A stretch of DNA of 64,000 nucleotides from Mucilaginibacter rubeus (GTDB lineage: Bacteria > Bacteroidota > Bacteroidia > Sphingobacteriales > Sphingobacteriaceae). Below, one piece after another: positions 46,644-56,417 of this stretch; position 1 is the first letter of the stretch, and the number at the start of each line of letters is the position of its first letter. Under the pieces are notes generated by a model. It was not told the DNA's origin and searched no databases. It saw only the letters and a list, made by a program, of their open reading frames with translations. The stretch covers positions 2,666,001 to 2,730,000 of the forward strand of contig NZ_CP043450.1 of assembly GCF_003286415.2 (NCBI RefSeq). The letters run 5' to 3'. Made by a program: the position numbers and the translations under genes.

Positions 46644-46950
46644 ATAAAAGTAACTGCCTTAAATTTATCAGTCATTACTGCATTTTTCACGGTATCATGT
46701 TTTAAAATTGTTATTTAATTATAAAGAAATCATTTCAAATCCTACTCTATCTCAAACAAAAAAGGTTAATAATGAACTATTTGCCCACATTGATAAAATA
46801 AACACAAAATAAAATAGCAAATATTTAGTTTTTAATTGTAGCGTTTCAAGCAATTGCCCCGTAATTAAGTTTAACAAATGTTGATTTTATTTAAAATAAA
46901 ATTGTTTTAGTAAAAAATTTTATATTTGCATAACTTAACCTTGATCGCAA
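46644..46950 (+). promoter_or_regulatory. 307-nt AT-rich gap with a -7 element for the priming transferase gene
   Basis: TATATTTG at 46921-46928 matches TAnnTTTG and predicts a start near 46932, 19 nt before the ATG at 46951. The rest is very AT-rich with no ORF longer than about 10 codons. No terminator is evident after the rhamnosyltransferase-like gene. Confidence 0.5.
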
Positions 46951-48297
46951 ATGCGTTATTCTAAACTACTTCAGCCATTCACATTTTTTTGTGATTTATT
47001 ACTACTAAATATCGCGCTGCAATGTGCTCACCTGTTTATATTTACATTCTACTCATCCGAAATCCAGTCAATTGACTTTTTATTATTAGTTAATTTAACC
47101 TGGATCACTATAGCTTCGGTAACTAAAAACTATGTCATAAAACGCCCCTTAATGCTAAGTGACAACCTAAGCAAATTCATGACATCTATGGTTTATCACC
47201 TGGTGATGGTTCTTGGGATAGTGTACTTTTTTAAACTTTATGAGGTAAGCAGAATGGTGATGTTCTGTACTTATCTGTTGTTTTTCATCCTGATAGTTGC
47301 ACAACGCTCTCTGATCTTTTTCACGCTTGATTATATCCGTAAAAAAGGGTACAACATAAAACATGTTATTATAGTTGGAAACACAGATATAGTCAATCGA
47401 GTAAAAAAGTCATTTTCGAAACATCCGGAGTATGGGTATAACTTTATTACAACTATCTCTGAAGATATGCTTGAAAGCCAGCCCAATGAAGTATTGTTTA
47501 ATAAGATTCTTGAAGCGAGGCCCGACGAAGCGTTTATTTGCTATAAATACATGGATCAGCGCTTATTAAGAAAACTTGTTGATCTGGGCGACCAACATAA
47601 TATTAAAATCAAACTGGTTTCAGATCTTGTGCTGGAAAATAGTTATGCCAGTATAGTTAACTACGAGAATCTGCCGGTAATTCAGCTTTCTTCTTCCATT
47701 GAGATTAGTCTGAAGATCATTTTCTTCAAACGTTGTTTCGATATCCTGTTTTCGCTGTTTGTGATGATCCCAGGACTCCCTGTGTTTATCGCGTTGGCTA
47801 TCACAACTAAGTTAACGTCAAAGGGGCCCGTTTTTTACCGCCAGGAACGAATCGGCAGAAACCACAAGCCATTTAATATATACAAGTTCAGGAGCATGTA
47901 TGTAAATTCTGAGCAAGCTGGGCGCCCAATGCTGTCAAAAGATAAAGACCCTCGAATTACGCAATGGGGCTCATTCTTACGCAAATCAAGGTTAGACGAG
48001 CTACCTCAATTCTGGAACGTTCTGAAAGGCGACATGTCTATAGTGGGTCCGCGACCAGAGCGTCAATATTTTATTGAGCAGCTAATAGAGGAATCGCCTA
48101 ATTACCATAAGTTATTCAAACTTAAACCAGGCCTTACTTCTATAGGCCAGGTAAATTATGGCTATGCAGAAAACGTTCAGGAAATGCGTGACCGTGTTCG
48201 CTATGACCTCATTTATTTGAAAAATATAAATTTCAACAACGATTTAGGCATCATTTTTCAAACCATACGAGTTATGGTTCAGCTTAAAGGCAAATAA
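46951..48297 (+). CDS. Initiating undecaprenyl-phosphate sugar phosphotransferase (WcaJ/WbaP type)
   Basis: A 448-residue enzyme that starts repeat-unit synthesis by moving a sugar-1-phosphate to undecaprenyl phosphate. Four N-terminal membrane helices and a CoA-binding-like domain (HVIIVGNTDIVNRVK, about 140) precede the catalytic bacterial sugar-transferase domain (about 255-448). That domain has KRCFDILFSL, GPVFYRQERIGRNHKPF, YKFRSMYVN, RLDELPQFWNVLKGDMS, and IVGPRPERQ with the conserved D/E and PRP. The sugar (glucose, galactose or other) cannot be assigned. It lies last in the cluster with its own -7 box and a strong terminator after it. Confidence 0.93.
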   Translation: MRYSKLLQPFTFFCDLLLLNIALQCAHLFIFTFYSSEIQSIDFLLLVNLTWITIASVTKNYVIKRPLMLSDNLSKFMTSMVYHLVMVLGIVYFFKLYEVSRMVMFCTYLLFFILIVAQRSLIFFTLDYIRKKGYNIKHVIIVGNTDIVNRVKKSFSKHPEYGYNFITTISEDMLESQPNEVLFNKILEARPDEAFICYKYMDQRLLRKLVDLGDQHNIKIKLVSDLVLENSYASIVNYENLPVIQLSSSIEISLKIIFFKRCFDILFSLFVMIPGLPVFIALAITTKLTSKGPVFYRQERIGRNHKPFNIYKFRSMYVNSEQAGRPMLSKDKDPRITQWGSFLRKSRLDELPQFWNVLKGDMSIVGPRPERQYFIEQLIEESPNYHKLFKLKPGLTSIGQVNYGYAENVQEMRDRVRYDLIYLKNINFNNDLGIIFQTIRVMVQLKGK

Positions 48298-48352
48298 GAA
48301 ACAATTTAATCGGGCATATAATCCCCGAACTTATTCAACAATTTCAGGACAG

Positions 48353-48388
48353 AGCAGGATAGTTTAATCACTATCCTGCTTTATTTTT
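48353..48388 (+). terminator. Rho-independent terminator closing the exopolysaccharide cluster
   Basis: A perfect 11-bp stem (48353-48363 with 48370-48380, AGCAGGATAGT) has a 6-nt loop and TTATTTTT tail. It separates the cluster from the rhamnosidase gene. Confidence 0.9.
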
Positions 48389-48425
48389 AACAACCAACTT
48401 CCTGATTGAACCTTCACATCAAATT

Positions 48426-51080
48426 ATGAGAACACCATTTCTTATCGGGTGCCTTTTATTTTCATGGTATACTACATCGGCACAAATAGCTATAAAAAAT
48501 CTTTTGACCGAAAACCTGAAAAACCCAATCTGTATTGATGCACAAAATCCACGCTTCAGTTGGCAGCTTACCGAAAAATATAACAAAGCAGTCATACAAC
48601 AAGCCTACGAATTACAAGTAGATTCAAGCACGTTTGATAACAAAAGTCATTCACCATTATGGTCCAGCGGCAAAATAAACTCCGACCAATCCGTCTATAT
48701 CCCCTATTCCGGCAAATTATTGCTATCGGGCCGCAAGTATTTTTGGCGGGTACGAGTTTGGGATACTAAGGGAGTTGTTTCGGCCTGGAGTGAACAGGCG
48801 TTTTGGAAAATGGGATTGTTATCAACTCCAGATTGGCATGCTCAATGGATTGTACCGGCATCAAATGATACCGTTAATGCCGCTGCCCCGTTGCTCAGAA
48901 ACAACTTTTCGCTAAATAAAAAAGTTCTGGAAGCTACCGCTTACATAAGTTCGCACGGGTTTTATGAGGCGCAGCTAAATGGCCATAAAATAGGCGACAG
49001 CTTCCTTACCCCTGGATGGACAAGCTATAACAAACGATTACAATACCAGGCCTACGACGTTACCTCATTACTAACCGAAGGAGAAAATGCCATTGGTGTC
49101 ACACTTGGAAGCGGTTGGTACCGAAGTCCGCTGGGCCCATATACCCCGAGAGCTAATTTCTACGGCGATAAAACAGCCCTTTTAATGGAAATCAGAATTG
49201 TATTTACTGATGGTTCAACAAAAATTATATCGTCAGACAAGAACTGGAAATCATCAACAGGGGCTTTGCGCTTTGCCGAGATCTACAATGGCTGCATCAT
49301 CGATAGCCGGCTGGAAAAATCCGGATGGACTAATCCTGCTTTTAATGATCAGGATTGGCTTCCGGTGCGTGTAATGGCCTATCCTAAAAACACGCTTACA
49401 GCTACATATAATGAAACGGTAAAACAACACGAGGTATTTAAACCGATAAAAATCATAACCACTCCACGTGGCGAAAAAGTTATTGATTTTGGGCAAAATC
49501 TGGTTGGATGGGTTAAAGTTACGCTCAAGGGACATGCAGGAGATTCTATCAAAATTGCTCACGCGGAGGTACTCGATAAGGCCGGCGAGTTTTATACAGA
49601 AAACCTGCGAGCGGCAAAAGCTGAGAATATCTACATATTAAAAGATACTGTCAAACGCACCTTTGAGCCCCAATTTAGCTGGCAAGGGTTTAGATATATC
49701 AAAATCAAGGGTATTAAAGGCCCCTTAAATCCTGATGATTTTACCGCGGTAGCTATCTACTCAGATATGAAAGCTTCCGGTAGCTTTTCCTGCTCTAATC
49801 CGCTGCTCAATCAACTACAGCATAACATCCAATGGGGGCAAAAAGGAAATTTCCTGGATGTGCCTACGGATTGCCCGCAACGTGACGAGCGTTTAGGTTG
49901 GACGGGCGATGCACAGGTGTTTTCACGTACTGCTGCATTTAATATGGATGTGCATAATTTCTTCACCAAATGGCTAAAGGACGTTGCCGCCGATCAGTAT
50001 AAAAGTGGCAGCATTCCCTACGTGATCCCTGATGTATTTACTAATGGCACAGATGAGGTTGGAGGCAGTTCGGGATGGGGCGATGTGTCAACTATTATCC
50101 CGTGGAATATGTACTACGCCTATGGAGATAAAAAAATATTGGAAAACCAATTTCAAAGTATGAAAGCCTGGGTCAATTATATCCAAAAACAAACCAGGAA
50201 TGGTTTATGGGTAACGGGTAACCATTTTGGCGACTGGCTGTTTTACAGCGTTAATGACGATAGGGACGGAATATCCGCCATAACCAATAAATACCTGATC
50301 GCCCAGTGTTTTTATGCCTATTCAACCCGAATACTGACCAATAGCGCCAAAGTGTTAAATAAAAAGGCCGATGAAGAATATTATGCAAAACTGTTAACTC
50401 AAATAAAACAGGCTTTTGTAAACGAATATGTTACCGCTAATGGCCTAATTTCATCCGATACACAAACAGCTTATGTGTTGGCCCTGGAGTTTGATATGTT
50501 ACCGGTTAATTTACGACAACAGGCGGCGGCACGGCTTGTTAAAAATATTGAATTATATCACGGTCATTTAACAACGGGCTTTCTGGGGACTCCCTATCTT
50601 TGCGACGCGTTAAGCAAATTTGGCTATGCCGACGTAGCTTATAAATTACTATTACAAGACACCTATCCTTCCTGGTTATATCCAATTAAACAGGGAGCTA
50701 CTACCATTTGGGAAAGATGGGACGGCATTAAAACCGATGGCAGTTTTGAAGAGCCATCCATGAACTCTTATAATCATTACGCTTACGGCGCCATTGGCGA
50801 TTGGATGTACCGTAACATAGCCGGTATAATGCCAGCAGCTCCCGGCTATAAAAAGATAATAATCAAACCGGTAATTGGGGGCGGCCTTTCATGGGCCGAA
50901 GGAAAATATGAATGCCCCTACGGAAGTATCTCCTGCAAATGGGAAATCATAGCTAATAAATTGAACATGAACGTAATCATACCTCAAAATACGACTGCCG
51001 ATATATTTGTTCCTGATTTTCAAGGTAAAACTTACAAGAAATTTACTGTTGGACCGGGTAATTACCACTATAGCAGATAG
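48426..51080 (+). CDS. Secreted alpha-L-rhamnosidase, GH78
   Basis: An 884-residue exported hydrolase that releases terminal alpha-L-rhamnose. A signal peptide (about 1-19, TSAQ) is followed by an N-terminal Ig-like domain, the Bac_rhamnosid N domain (about 150-310) and the (alpha/alpha)6 barrel. The GH78 active-site motif DCPQRDERLGWTGD is intact (Asp487 and Glu488 in RDER). The second acidic site appears in TTIWERWDGI and EEPSMNSYNHYAYG. A C-terminal beta-sandwich ends the protein. It is transcribed separately from the exopolysaccharide cluster. No SusCD or other glycoside hydrolase is next to it. Confidence 0.95.
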   Translation: MRTPFLIGCLLFSWYTTSAQIAIKNLLTENLKNPICIDAQNPRFSWQLTEKYNKAVIQQAYELQVDSSTFDNKSHSPLWSSGKINSDQSVYIPYSGKLLLSGRKYFWRVRVWDTKGVVSAWSEQAFWKMGLLSTPDWHAQWIVPASNDTVNAAAPLLRNNFSLNKKVLEATAYISSHGFYEAQLNGHKIGDSFLTPGWTSYNKRLQYQAYDVTSLLTEGENAIGVTLGSGWYRSPLGPYTPRANFYGDKTALLMEIRIVFTDGSTKIISSDKNWKSSTGALRFAEIYNGCIIDSRLEKSGWTNPAFNDQDWLPVRVMAYPKNTLTATYNETVKQHEVFKPIKIITTPRGEKVIDFGQNLVGWVKVTLKGHAGDSIKIAHAEVLDKAGEFYTENLRAAKAENIYILKDTVKRTFEPQFSWQGFRYIKIKGIKGPLNPDDFTAVAIYSDMKASGSFSCSNPLLNQLQHNIQWGQKGNFLDVPTDCPQRDERLGWTGDAQVFSRTAAFNMDVHNFFTKWLKDVAADQYKSGSIPYVIPDVFTNGTDEVGGSSGWGDVSTIIPWNMYYAYGDKKILENQFQSMKAWVNYIQKQTRNGLWVTGNHFGDWLFYSVNDDRDGISAITNKYLIAQCFYAYSTRILTNSAKVLNKKADEEYYAKLLTQIKQAFVNEYVTANGLISSDTQTAYVLALEFDMLPVNLRQQAAARLVKNIELYHGHLTTGFLGTPYLCDALSKFGYADVAYKLLLQDTYPSWLYPIKQGATTIWERWDGIKTDGSFEEPSMNSYNHYAYGAIGDWMYRNIAGIMPAAPGYKKIIIKPVIGGGLSWAEGKYECPYGSISCKWEIIANKLNMNVIIPQNTTADIFVPDFQGKTYKKFTVGPGNYHYSR

Positions 51081-51161
51081 CAGCAGTTCGGTTTATGAAT
51101 TCGAAAGACCGAAATATTTATAAAAGTCATATATTCGATTATAATCAGATATAATCAAACA

Positions 51162-51800
51162 ATGGCTTTTAATACAGAGATTCTGATCCGGTTTTTGTTG
51201 GCTCTTTTATGGGGAGGGCTTGTAGGTGCAGAAAGGGAATATCATGGTAAAGCTGCGGGTTTTCGTACTACCATCATGATATCATTTGGCGCATGCTTTT
51301 TCACGTTGATGTCAATGGCTATAGGAGCGCCTAATAACGCCGATAGGATTGCTTCTAACGTTGTTACCGGGATAGGCTTTCTTGGTGCAGGTGTAATTTT
51401 CAGGGGCGAAAACCGGGTGAATGGTATTACCACAGCAGCTACCATCTGGGCTGTCGCTGCCGTAGGTATGGGTATCGGTGCAGGTTTTTACTTAGCGGCC
51501 GGATGTGCCAGCGTGATGATCTTGTTCATATTGGCTGTGCTTCCATTTTTTCAAAAGAAGATTGACTATTACAACCAATCCAAAACATTTAATATCAAAT
51601 GCCCGGTATCAGCAAACGGCATCGAGTTATGTGAAAATATGATGAGGCATCACAGGCTTAAATTCAAACTGATTAAAAGAGTGAAAGATGGCGAATACAT
51701 TTTTTTAACATGGCAGCTTCAGGGACGTTCAGCTAAAATGGATATGTTCATTAATTCAATTATTGATACCCCCGCTATTGAGCATTTTGAGTATTCCTGA
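51162..51800 (+). CDS. MgtC/SapB family inner-membrane protein
   Basis: A 212-residue protein. Residues 1-135 form the MgtC/SapB membrane domain with about four helices and motifs GGLVGAEREYHGKAAGFRTT (14-33), GIGFLGAGVIF (about 72-82) and NGITTAATIWAVAAVGMGIG. A soluble C-terminal domain (about 145-212) has an ACT-like size. In other bacteria MgtC is linked to magnesium limitation, acid growth and phosphate or ATP control. No Mg-sensing leader is evident here. Confidence 0.92.
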   Translation: MAFNTEILIRFLLALLWGGLVGAEREYHGKAAGFRTTIMISFGACFFTLMSMAIGAPNNADRIASNVVTGIGFLGAGVIFRGENRVNGITTAATIWAVAAVGMGIGAGFYLAAGCASVMILFILAVLPFFQKKIDYYNQSKTFNIKCPVSANGIELCENMMRHHRLKFKLIKRVKDGEYIFLTWQLQGRSAKMDMFINSIIDTPAIEHFEYS

Positions 51801-51883
51801 TAGATACTGGGATATTACTCTGCCATAAACCCAAGAATAGCTAACAGCCCTTCGTTATTTGATTATTTTATTACTTTGCTGCA

Positions 51884-53077
51884 ATGGAACCAATACTTCT
51901 ATCCGCGTCGCTGGCCCGTAAAATCATTCTGCATGCAGCCGGACTGGCCCAAAAGGCTCAGTTCGGAACCGGCCGCGAAGCCGTTTACCGTTTGATAGAT
52001 CAACTTGGCTTTGTGCAACTTGATACGAACTATGTGGTTGAACGGGCTCATCACCATGTGATGGCTGCGCGCATTCCGGATTATGATGTGAACTGGTTGG
52101 CAGAACTCACGGAAGATGGGCTTATTTTTGAATACTTTACTTCTGATGCCGGCTATTTGCCTATGCATGATTTCCGTTTTTCCCTCCCGGTTAAACAAGC
52201 CTTTGCCGACAGGCATAAAACAACCGACAAGCAGGAAATAAATCTGATGAAACAGGTACTTGACCGGGTAGAACGCGAGGGACCGCTGATGGTTGGCGAT
52301 TTTGAAAATGACCGAGTGGAGGCAAGTTCAGGCTGGTGGGACTGGCGCCCCGCGAAGGTTGCCCTTGAACGATTATACCTTGATGGTGAACTGATGATCG
52401 CCCGTACCAAGGCTTTTCATAAGAGGTATGATTTGCCCATGAACATGGTACCGGACGACACCGATATCACTGTACCTACAGATCAGGAATACGCACGTTT
52501 CGTAATCAGACGAACGTTAAAAGCATTAGGCATTGCCTACGCTAAAGAGATGGCCTGGCGGGCCCGATATGTAAAAGGCAACCTGGTTAAACAGGAACTT
52601 GCGAAGATGGTAACCGAGGGAGAATTACTTACTGTTCAAATAGAAGGATTGAAAAGCGCAACACTTTATATGCTGCCCGATCAACCGACGGCCATTGAAT
52701 TGTCCGGCGAAGCATTCATTCTATCCCCCTTTGATATCCTGAATGTATTTCGTCATCGTTTAAAAGATTTTTTTGGTTTTGACTACCAGATAGAATGCTT
52801 TGTACCTGCAGCCAAACGTAAGTACGGATACTTTAGTCTGCCCATATTGGTCGGTGATACCTTTGTTGCCAGAATGGATGCCAAAGCCGACCGCAAACAA
52901 AAAGTATTGATTGTTCATAACCTGCACTTTGAAGGTCTGGAGTTGGGTGAAGCAGCGATAACAAAAATTATAAGTGCTCTGAAAGCATTTGTACATTTTA
53001 ACCAATGCCGGGACATTGAATTTAAAAAATCAAACACCCCGGCTTACCTGGACGCTATTGCGAGTGGTTTCCATTAA
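51884..53077 (+). CDS. AlkX/YcaQ-type winged-helix DNA glycosylase
   Basis: A 397-residue member of the HTH_42 family. E. coli YcaQ (AlkX) removes alkylated bases and unhooks interstrand cross-links. The diagnostic catalytic motif QxD is seen as Gln45-Leu-Asp47 in FVQLDTNYVVERAHHH. A winged-helix region with GWWDWRPAKVALERLYLDGEL follows, as in the family. It has no signal peptide. It is monocistronic, 84 nt after the MgtC-like gene, and convergent with the sulfatase operon. Confidence 0.88.
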   Translation: MEPILLSASLARKIILHAAGLAQKAQFGTGREAVYRLIDQLGFVQLDTNYVVERAHHHVMAARIPDYDVNWLAELTEDGLIFEYFTSDAGYLPMHDFRFSLPVKQAFADRHKTTDKQEINLMKQVLDRVEREGPLMVGDFENDRVEASSGWWDWRPAKVALERLYLDGELMIARTKAFHKRYDLPMNMVPDDTDITVPTDQEYARFVIRRTLKALGIAYAKEMAWRARYVKGNLVKQELAKMVTEGELLTVQIEGLKSATLYMLPDQPTAIELSGEAFILSPFDILNVFRHRLKDFFGFDYQIECFVPAAKRKYGYFSLPILVGDTFVARMDAKADRKQKVLIVHNLHFEGLELGEAAITKIISALKAFVHFNQCRDIEFKKSNTPAYLDAIASGFH

Positions 53078-53091
53078 AACCATCAACATTT

Positions 53092-54624
53092 TTAGTCATT
53101 CTCCGGATGCCTGTAATCACCGAAAGGATGTTTTACCGTGCGCTTTAACGGAATCTGCATCCCCCCTGTTTGCTCAAGCCAGTCATAAAGTTCATTTGCC
53201 ATTTTCTTTACTGTATCCGCGTATTCGGGTTTGGCAATCAGGTTTACACGCTCCGCAGGGTCTTTTTCCAGGTCATAAAGTTCGTTGGTGTCCCAAACGC
53301 CCTGGTTACGGATATACTTGAACTTATCAGTTCGCACGCCGTAAATAACAGGCGTCATCGGGAAATCATACTCCCAGTAATATTCATAAAAGATTTTATC
53401 CCGCCATTGTGTGGAATCTCCTTTAAGCAATTGTATAAACGATTTGCCGGGCATGTTGGTTGGTTGCTTTAAACCGGCAGCCTGTAAAATGGTTGGCGCT
53501 ATATCGATATTCTGAACCATTTTATTGATGGTTTTGCCACCGCTAAACAGATCAGGGCAACGCACCAGGAAAGGTACTTTAACCGATTCTTCATAGAAAT
53601 GACGTTTATCAATCAAGCCGTGTTCGCCAAAACTAAAGCCGTTATCGCCCATATAAATCACCAAAGTATTCTTGTCCAATCCCTCTTTTTTAAGATAGTC
53701 CATCACCTGCCCTATACTTTCATCAACACCCAATAGGGTTTCGCAGTATGACTGCACTAATTCTTCTACGTTTTGGTGCGTATGATAAATGTAATCTACA
53801 CCGTGCCAGCTGTACCGTTGTTGCTTAACCCATTCTGGCCAGCCCAATTTTTTATACTCATCTGTCTGGGTTTGATAATAAGTAGATGGTAAGGGGTATT
53901 TCAGGTTTTTATATAAACCAAGATGCCTTTTAGCAGGCTGCATAGGCGCGTGAACCGCTTTATGGGATAGGTATAAAAAGAATGGTTTTGATTTATTCCT
54001 GTTTTTTAGCCAGCCCAATGCATGTTCGGTCAACAGATCGGTAATGTAGGTGGAGTCGCCATATGTTACACGTTTACCGTCGATATTAAGCGTAAGATTA
54101 TAGTAAACACCCTGCCCCTTAAAACTCTCCCAATGATTAAAGCCCGGGCGGGGAAAGTCATCATCATTTCCCATATGCCATTTACCGAAAAAGGCAGTCT
54201 GGTACCCGGCTTTCTGCAGGTACTGCGGAAAATAAGTGAGGTTTGGCGGTTCGGGCGCATTGTTATCTACAATGGTATGTACGTGCGAGTAAGCACCAGT
54301 CAATATCGACGCGCGACTGGGCGAACATAAAGACGTTGTTACAAATGCATTCTTAAACCATGCCCCTTCATGGTATAGCTTATCAAGATTAGGCGTTTTG
54401 AGCCATGGCACACGACCAGTAAACCCCATGAAATCAAAACGGTGATCATCGGTCAAAATAAAAATAACGTTTCTTGGTTTTTCACCTTTAATCTTTTCAA
54501 GCGCTAACGAGCGCTTTGCGGTTTGGGCATGCGTATAAACAAAGGAACAAGTAGTTATTGCTAACAACATCCAGGTTTTACCTGCCCCATTTAGTCTGCG
54601 GCTAATGGCATGGAATATTTTCAT
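53092..54624 (-). CDS. Secreted sulfatase (formylglycine type)
   Basis: A 510-residue sulfatase. The N-terminus (about 1-34, THAQ) is a probable signal peptide. Metal ligands start with TDDH (58-61). The Cys100-Ser-Pro-Ser-Arg motif in SLCSPSRASILTG is the site converted to formylglycine. Further family motifs are GYQTAFFGKWH, HKAVHAP and YMGDNGFSFGEHG. It hydrolyses sulfate esters, probably on a glycan. It is the second gene of an operon with another sulfatase, 25 nt downstream. No formylglycine-generating enzyme gene is in the window. Confidence 0.94.
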   Translation of the reverse strand: MKIFHAISRRLNGAGKTWMLLAITTCSFVYTHAQTAKRSLALEKIKGEKPRNVIFILTDDHRFDFMGFTGRVPWLKTPNLDKLYHEGAWFKNAFVTTSLCSPSRASILTGAYSHVHTIVDNNAPEPPNLTYFPQYLQKAGYQTAFFGKWHMGNDDDFPRPGFNHWESFKGQGVYYNLTLNIDGKRVTYGDSTYITDLLTEHALGWLKNRNKSKPFFLYLSHKAVHAPMQPAKRHLGLYKNLKYPLPSTYYQTQTDEYKKLGWPEWVKQQRYSWHGVDYIYHTHQNVEELVQSYCETLLGVDESIGQVMDYLKKEGLDKNTLVIYMGDNGFSFGEHGLIDKRHFYEESVKVPFLVRCPDLFSGGKTINKMVQNIDIAPTILQAAGLKQPTNMPGKSFIQLLKGDSTQWRDKIFYEYYWEYDFPMTPVIYGVRTDKFKYIRNQGVWDTNELYDLEKDPAERVNLIAKPEYADTVKKMANELYDWLEQTGGMQIPLKRTVKHPFGDYRHPEND

Positions 54625-54649
54625 GTTTTGATGATATCTTGTTTATCTA

Positions 54650-56173
54650 TTACTTATTCCGGATATTACTTAAAAGCAAAGCCAGTTCCTTCACTTTATC
54701 GGGATATTTTGTAGCGAGGTTAGTTTGCTCGCCTATATCTTCATTTAAATTATATAGCTGAGGCAAACCCAGGTTTCCGGTTTCGATATTTACCAGCTTC
54801 ATAACTGCTTCGCCATTATTGGGTGGAATATACTTCCACCCGTCCTTAACAATGGCTATGGAGTTACCAATACCTTGCTCAACCAGCAAAGAACGCCCGT
54901 TTTTGTTTTGACCCAGCAAAGCATCAAGCACATTTTCGCTGTCAGATGCATCACCTGTCGGGATTGGTTGGCCGAGCAATTTCGAAAAAGAAGCGATAAG
55001 ATCGATCTGGCTTACCATTGCCGATGATACCTGAGGATTAATTTTACCAAGCCAGCTAACAAGAAACGGCACACGGGTACCTCCTTCCAGTACACTGTAT
55101 TTTCCACCCCTTAGCGGACCGGCCGGTGGATGCCCCTTAAATTTTTCTTCAGCCTCGTCCTGGTAGCCATCGTCCAGTACAGGGCCATTATCGCTACTGA
55201 AAACTATTAGCGTATTTTTCTCCAGACCGAGGTACTTTAGCTGCTTCATTATTTCACCAACCGTCCAATCCAGTTGCAGTATGGCATCACCGCGCAGGCC
55301 TCGCCCACTCTTGCCTTTAAAACGCGTTGCAGGCATCCTGGGTACATGCGGTTCGGTAAGGGCAAAATACAGAAAGAACGGTTCTTTGCGCTGATCCTCG
55401 ATGAACCCCTCGGCTTTGGCCAAAAAAGTAGAAGATAATTCCTCATCAGTCCAGTGGGCCAGCTTCCCGCCACTCATATAGCCAATTCTGCCTATTCCAT
55501 TTACAATGGTTTGGTTGTGCCCCTGTCCCGGCGAAGATTTCAGTTTGAGCAGTTCAGGATGTTCTTCACCAGTGGGATCATTACCTATCTTTTTGCTATA
55601 ATCAACCGATATAGGATCGTTGGCTTCCAGTGCCAGTACTTTATGATTTTCTAAGAAAACGGTCGGTACCCGATCTGCTGTAGCCGGAAAAATAAATGAA
55701 TAGTCAAAACCTACCTCGTTGGGGCCCGGCTTTACTTCGCCGTTCCAATCCTTAGCAACCGCTTCTCCTAAACCAAGATGCCATTTACCCACAATTGCGG
55801 TCCGGTATCCGGCCTTTTTAAAAAGATTAGGTAAAGTAGTTTTATCTGTGGGGATGATCAGTGCTGCATCGCCGGGCAGGATAGCAGTTCCAGTTTGGCG
55901 CCATGGGTATTTACCCGTCATTAAAGCATACCTTGATGGCGTACACGTTGCAGAAGTAGCGTGGGCATTGGTAAACCTGATACCCGAGGCTGCCAGCTTA
56001 TCTAAATTGGGCGTATGGATCCCGTTTTTGCTGTAGCAACTCAGGTCTCCATAACCCAAATCATCAGCATAAATATAAATTACATTGGGGAGGGGCGCAT
56101 GCTTACTCCTTCTTTGTGCCGATACAATAACCGGTACAACAAGTAGTAAAGCGACAAACACATTACGGTACAT
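54650..56173 (-). CDS. Secreted sulfatase (formylglycine type), second
   Basis: A 507-residue arylsulfatase-like protein. ATG 56173 gives an ideal signal peptide (MYRNVFVALLLVVPVIVSAQ), so I prefer it to the TTG at 56197. Motifs: IYADDLGYGDL, Cys77-Thr-Pro-Ser-Arg in SATCTPSRYALMTGKYPW (formylglycine site), GYRTAIVGKWHLG, TEPHVPR and SSDNGPVLDDG. It has the classical choline-/aryl-sulfatase architecture. It is first in the two-sulfatase operon. The pair have different CxPSR contexts, so they probably act on different sulfate positions of one substrate. Confidence 0.94.
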   Translation of the reverse strand: MYRNVFVALLLVVPVIVSAQRRSKHAPLPNVIYIYADDLGYGDLSCYSKNGIHTPNLDKLAASGIRFTNAHATSATCTPSRYALMTGKYPWRQTGTAILPGDAALIIPTDKTTLPNLFKKAGYRTAIVGKWHLGLGEAVAKDWNGEVKPGPNEVGFDYSFIFPATADRVPTVFLENHKVLALEANDPISVDYSKKIGNDPTGEEHPELLKLKSSPGQGHNQTIVNGIGRIGYMSGGKLAHWTDEELSSTFLAKAEGFIEDQRKEPFFLYFALTEPHVPRMPATRFKGKSGRGLRGDAILQLDWTVGEIMKQLKYLGLEKNTLIVFSSDNGPVLDDGYQDEAEEKFKGHPPAGPLRGGKYSVLEGGTRVPFLVSWLGKINPQVSSAMVSQIDLIASFSKLLGQPIPTGDASDSENVLDALLGQNKNGRSLLVEQGIGNSIAIVKDGWKYIPPNNGEAVMKLVNIETGNLGLPQLYNLNEDIGEQTNLATKYPDKVKELALLLSNIRNK

Positions 56174-56417
56174 AGGCAGATAAATTGACGGTTTCAATTT
56201 ATAATTTTTTCATGGCCTGCCTGCAATTATTTTCATATTGGTACTAATGCCACTTTAACACAAAGCGAAACTATAGCCATTAAATAAATCGCAACAACCG
56301 CGATAATTATACTAATCACAGCAGTTACCGGAAAAAGCATACAAATCCCCGGGATTCGTATTATCTCCTGCCCGGCATTTCAGCGGAACTTTACGTCGTT
56401 ATTTAAAAACAAATAAG

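Noticed and set aside
54022..54330. ORFs antisense to the sulfatase, topA, TonB receptor and Wza-like genes
   Set aside because: They are shadows of well-supported genes, without motifs or start signals.
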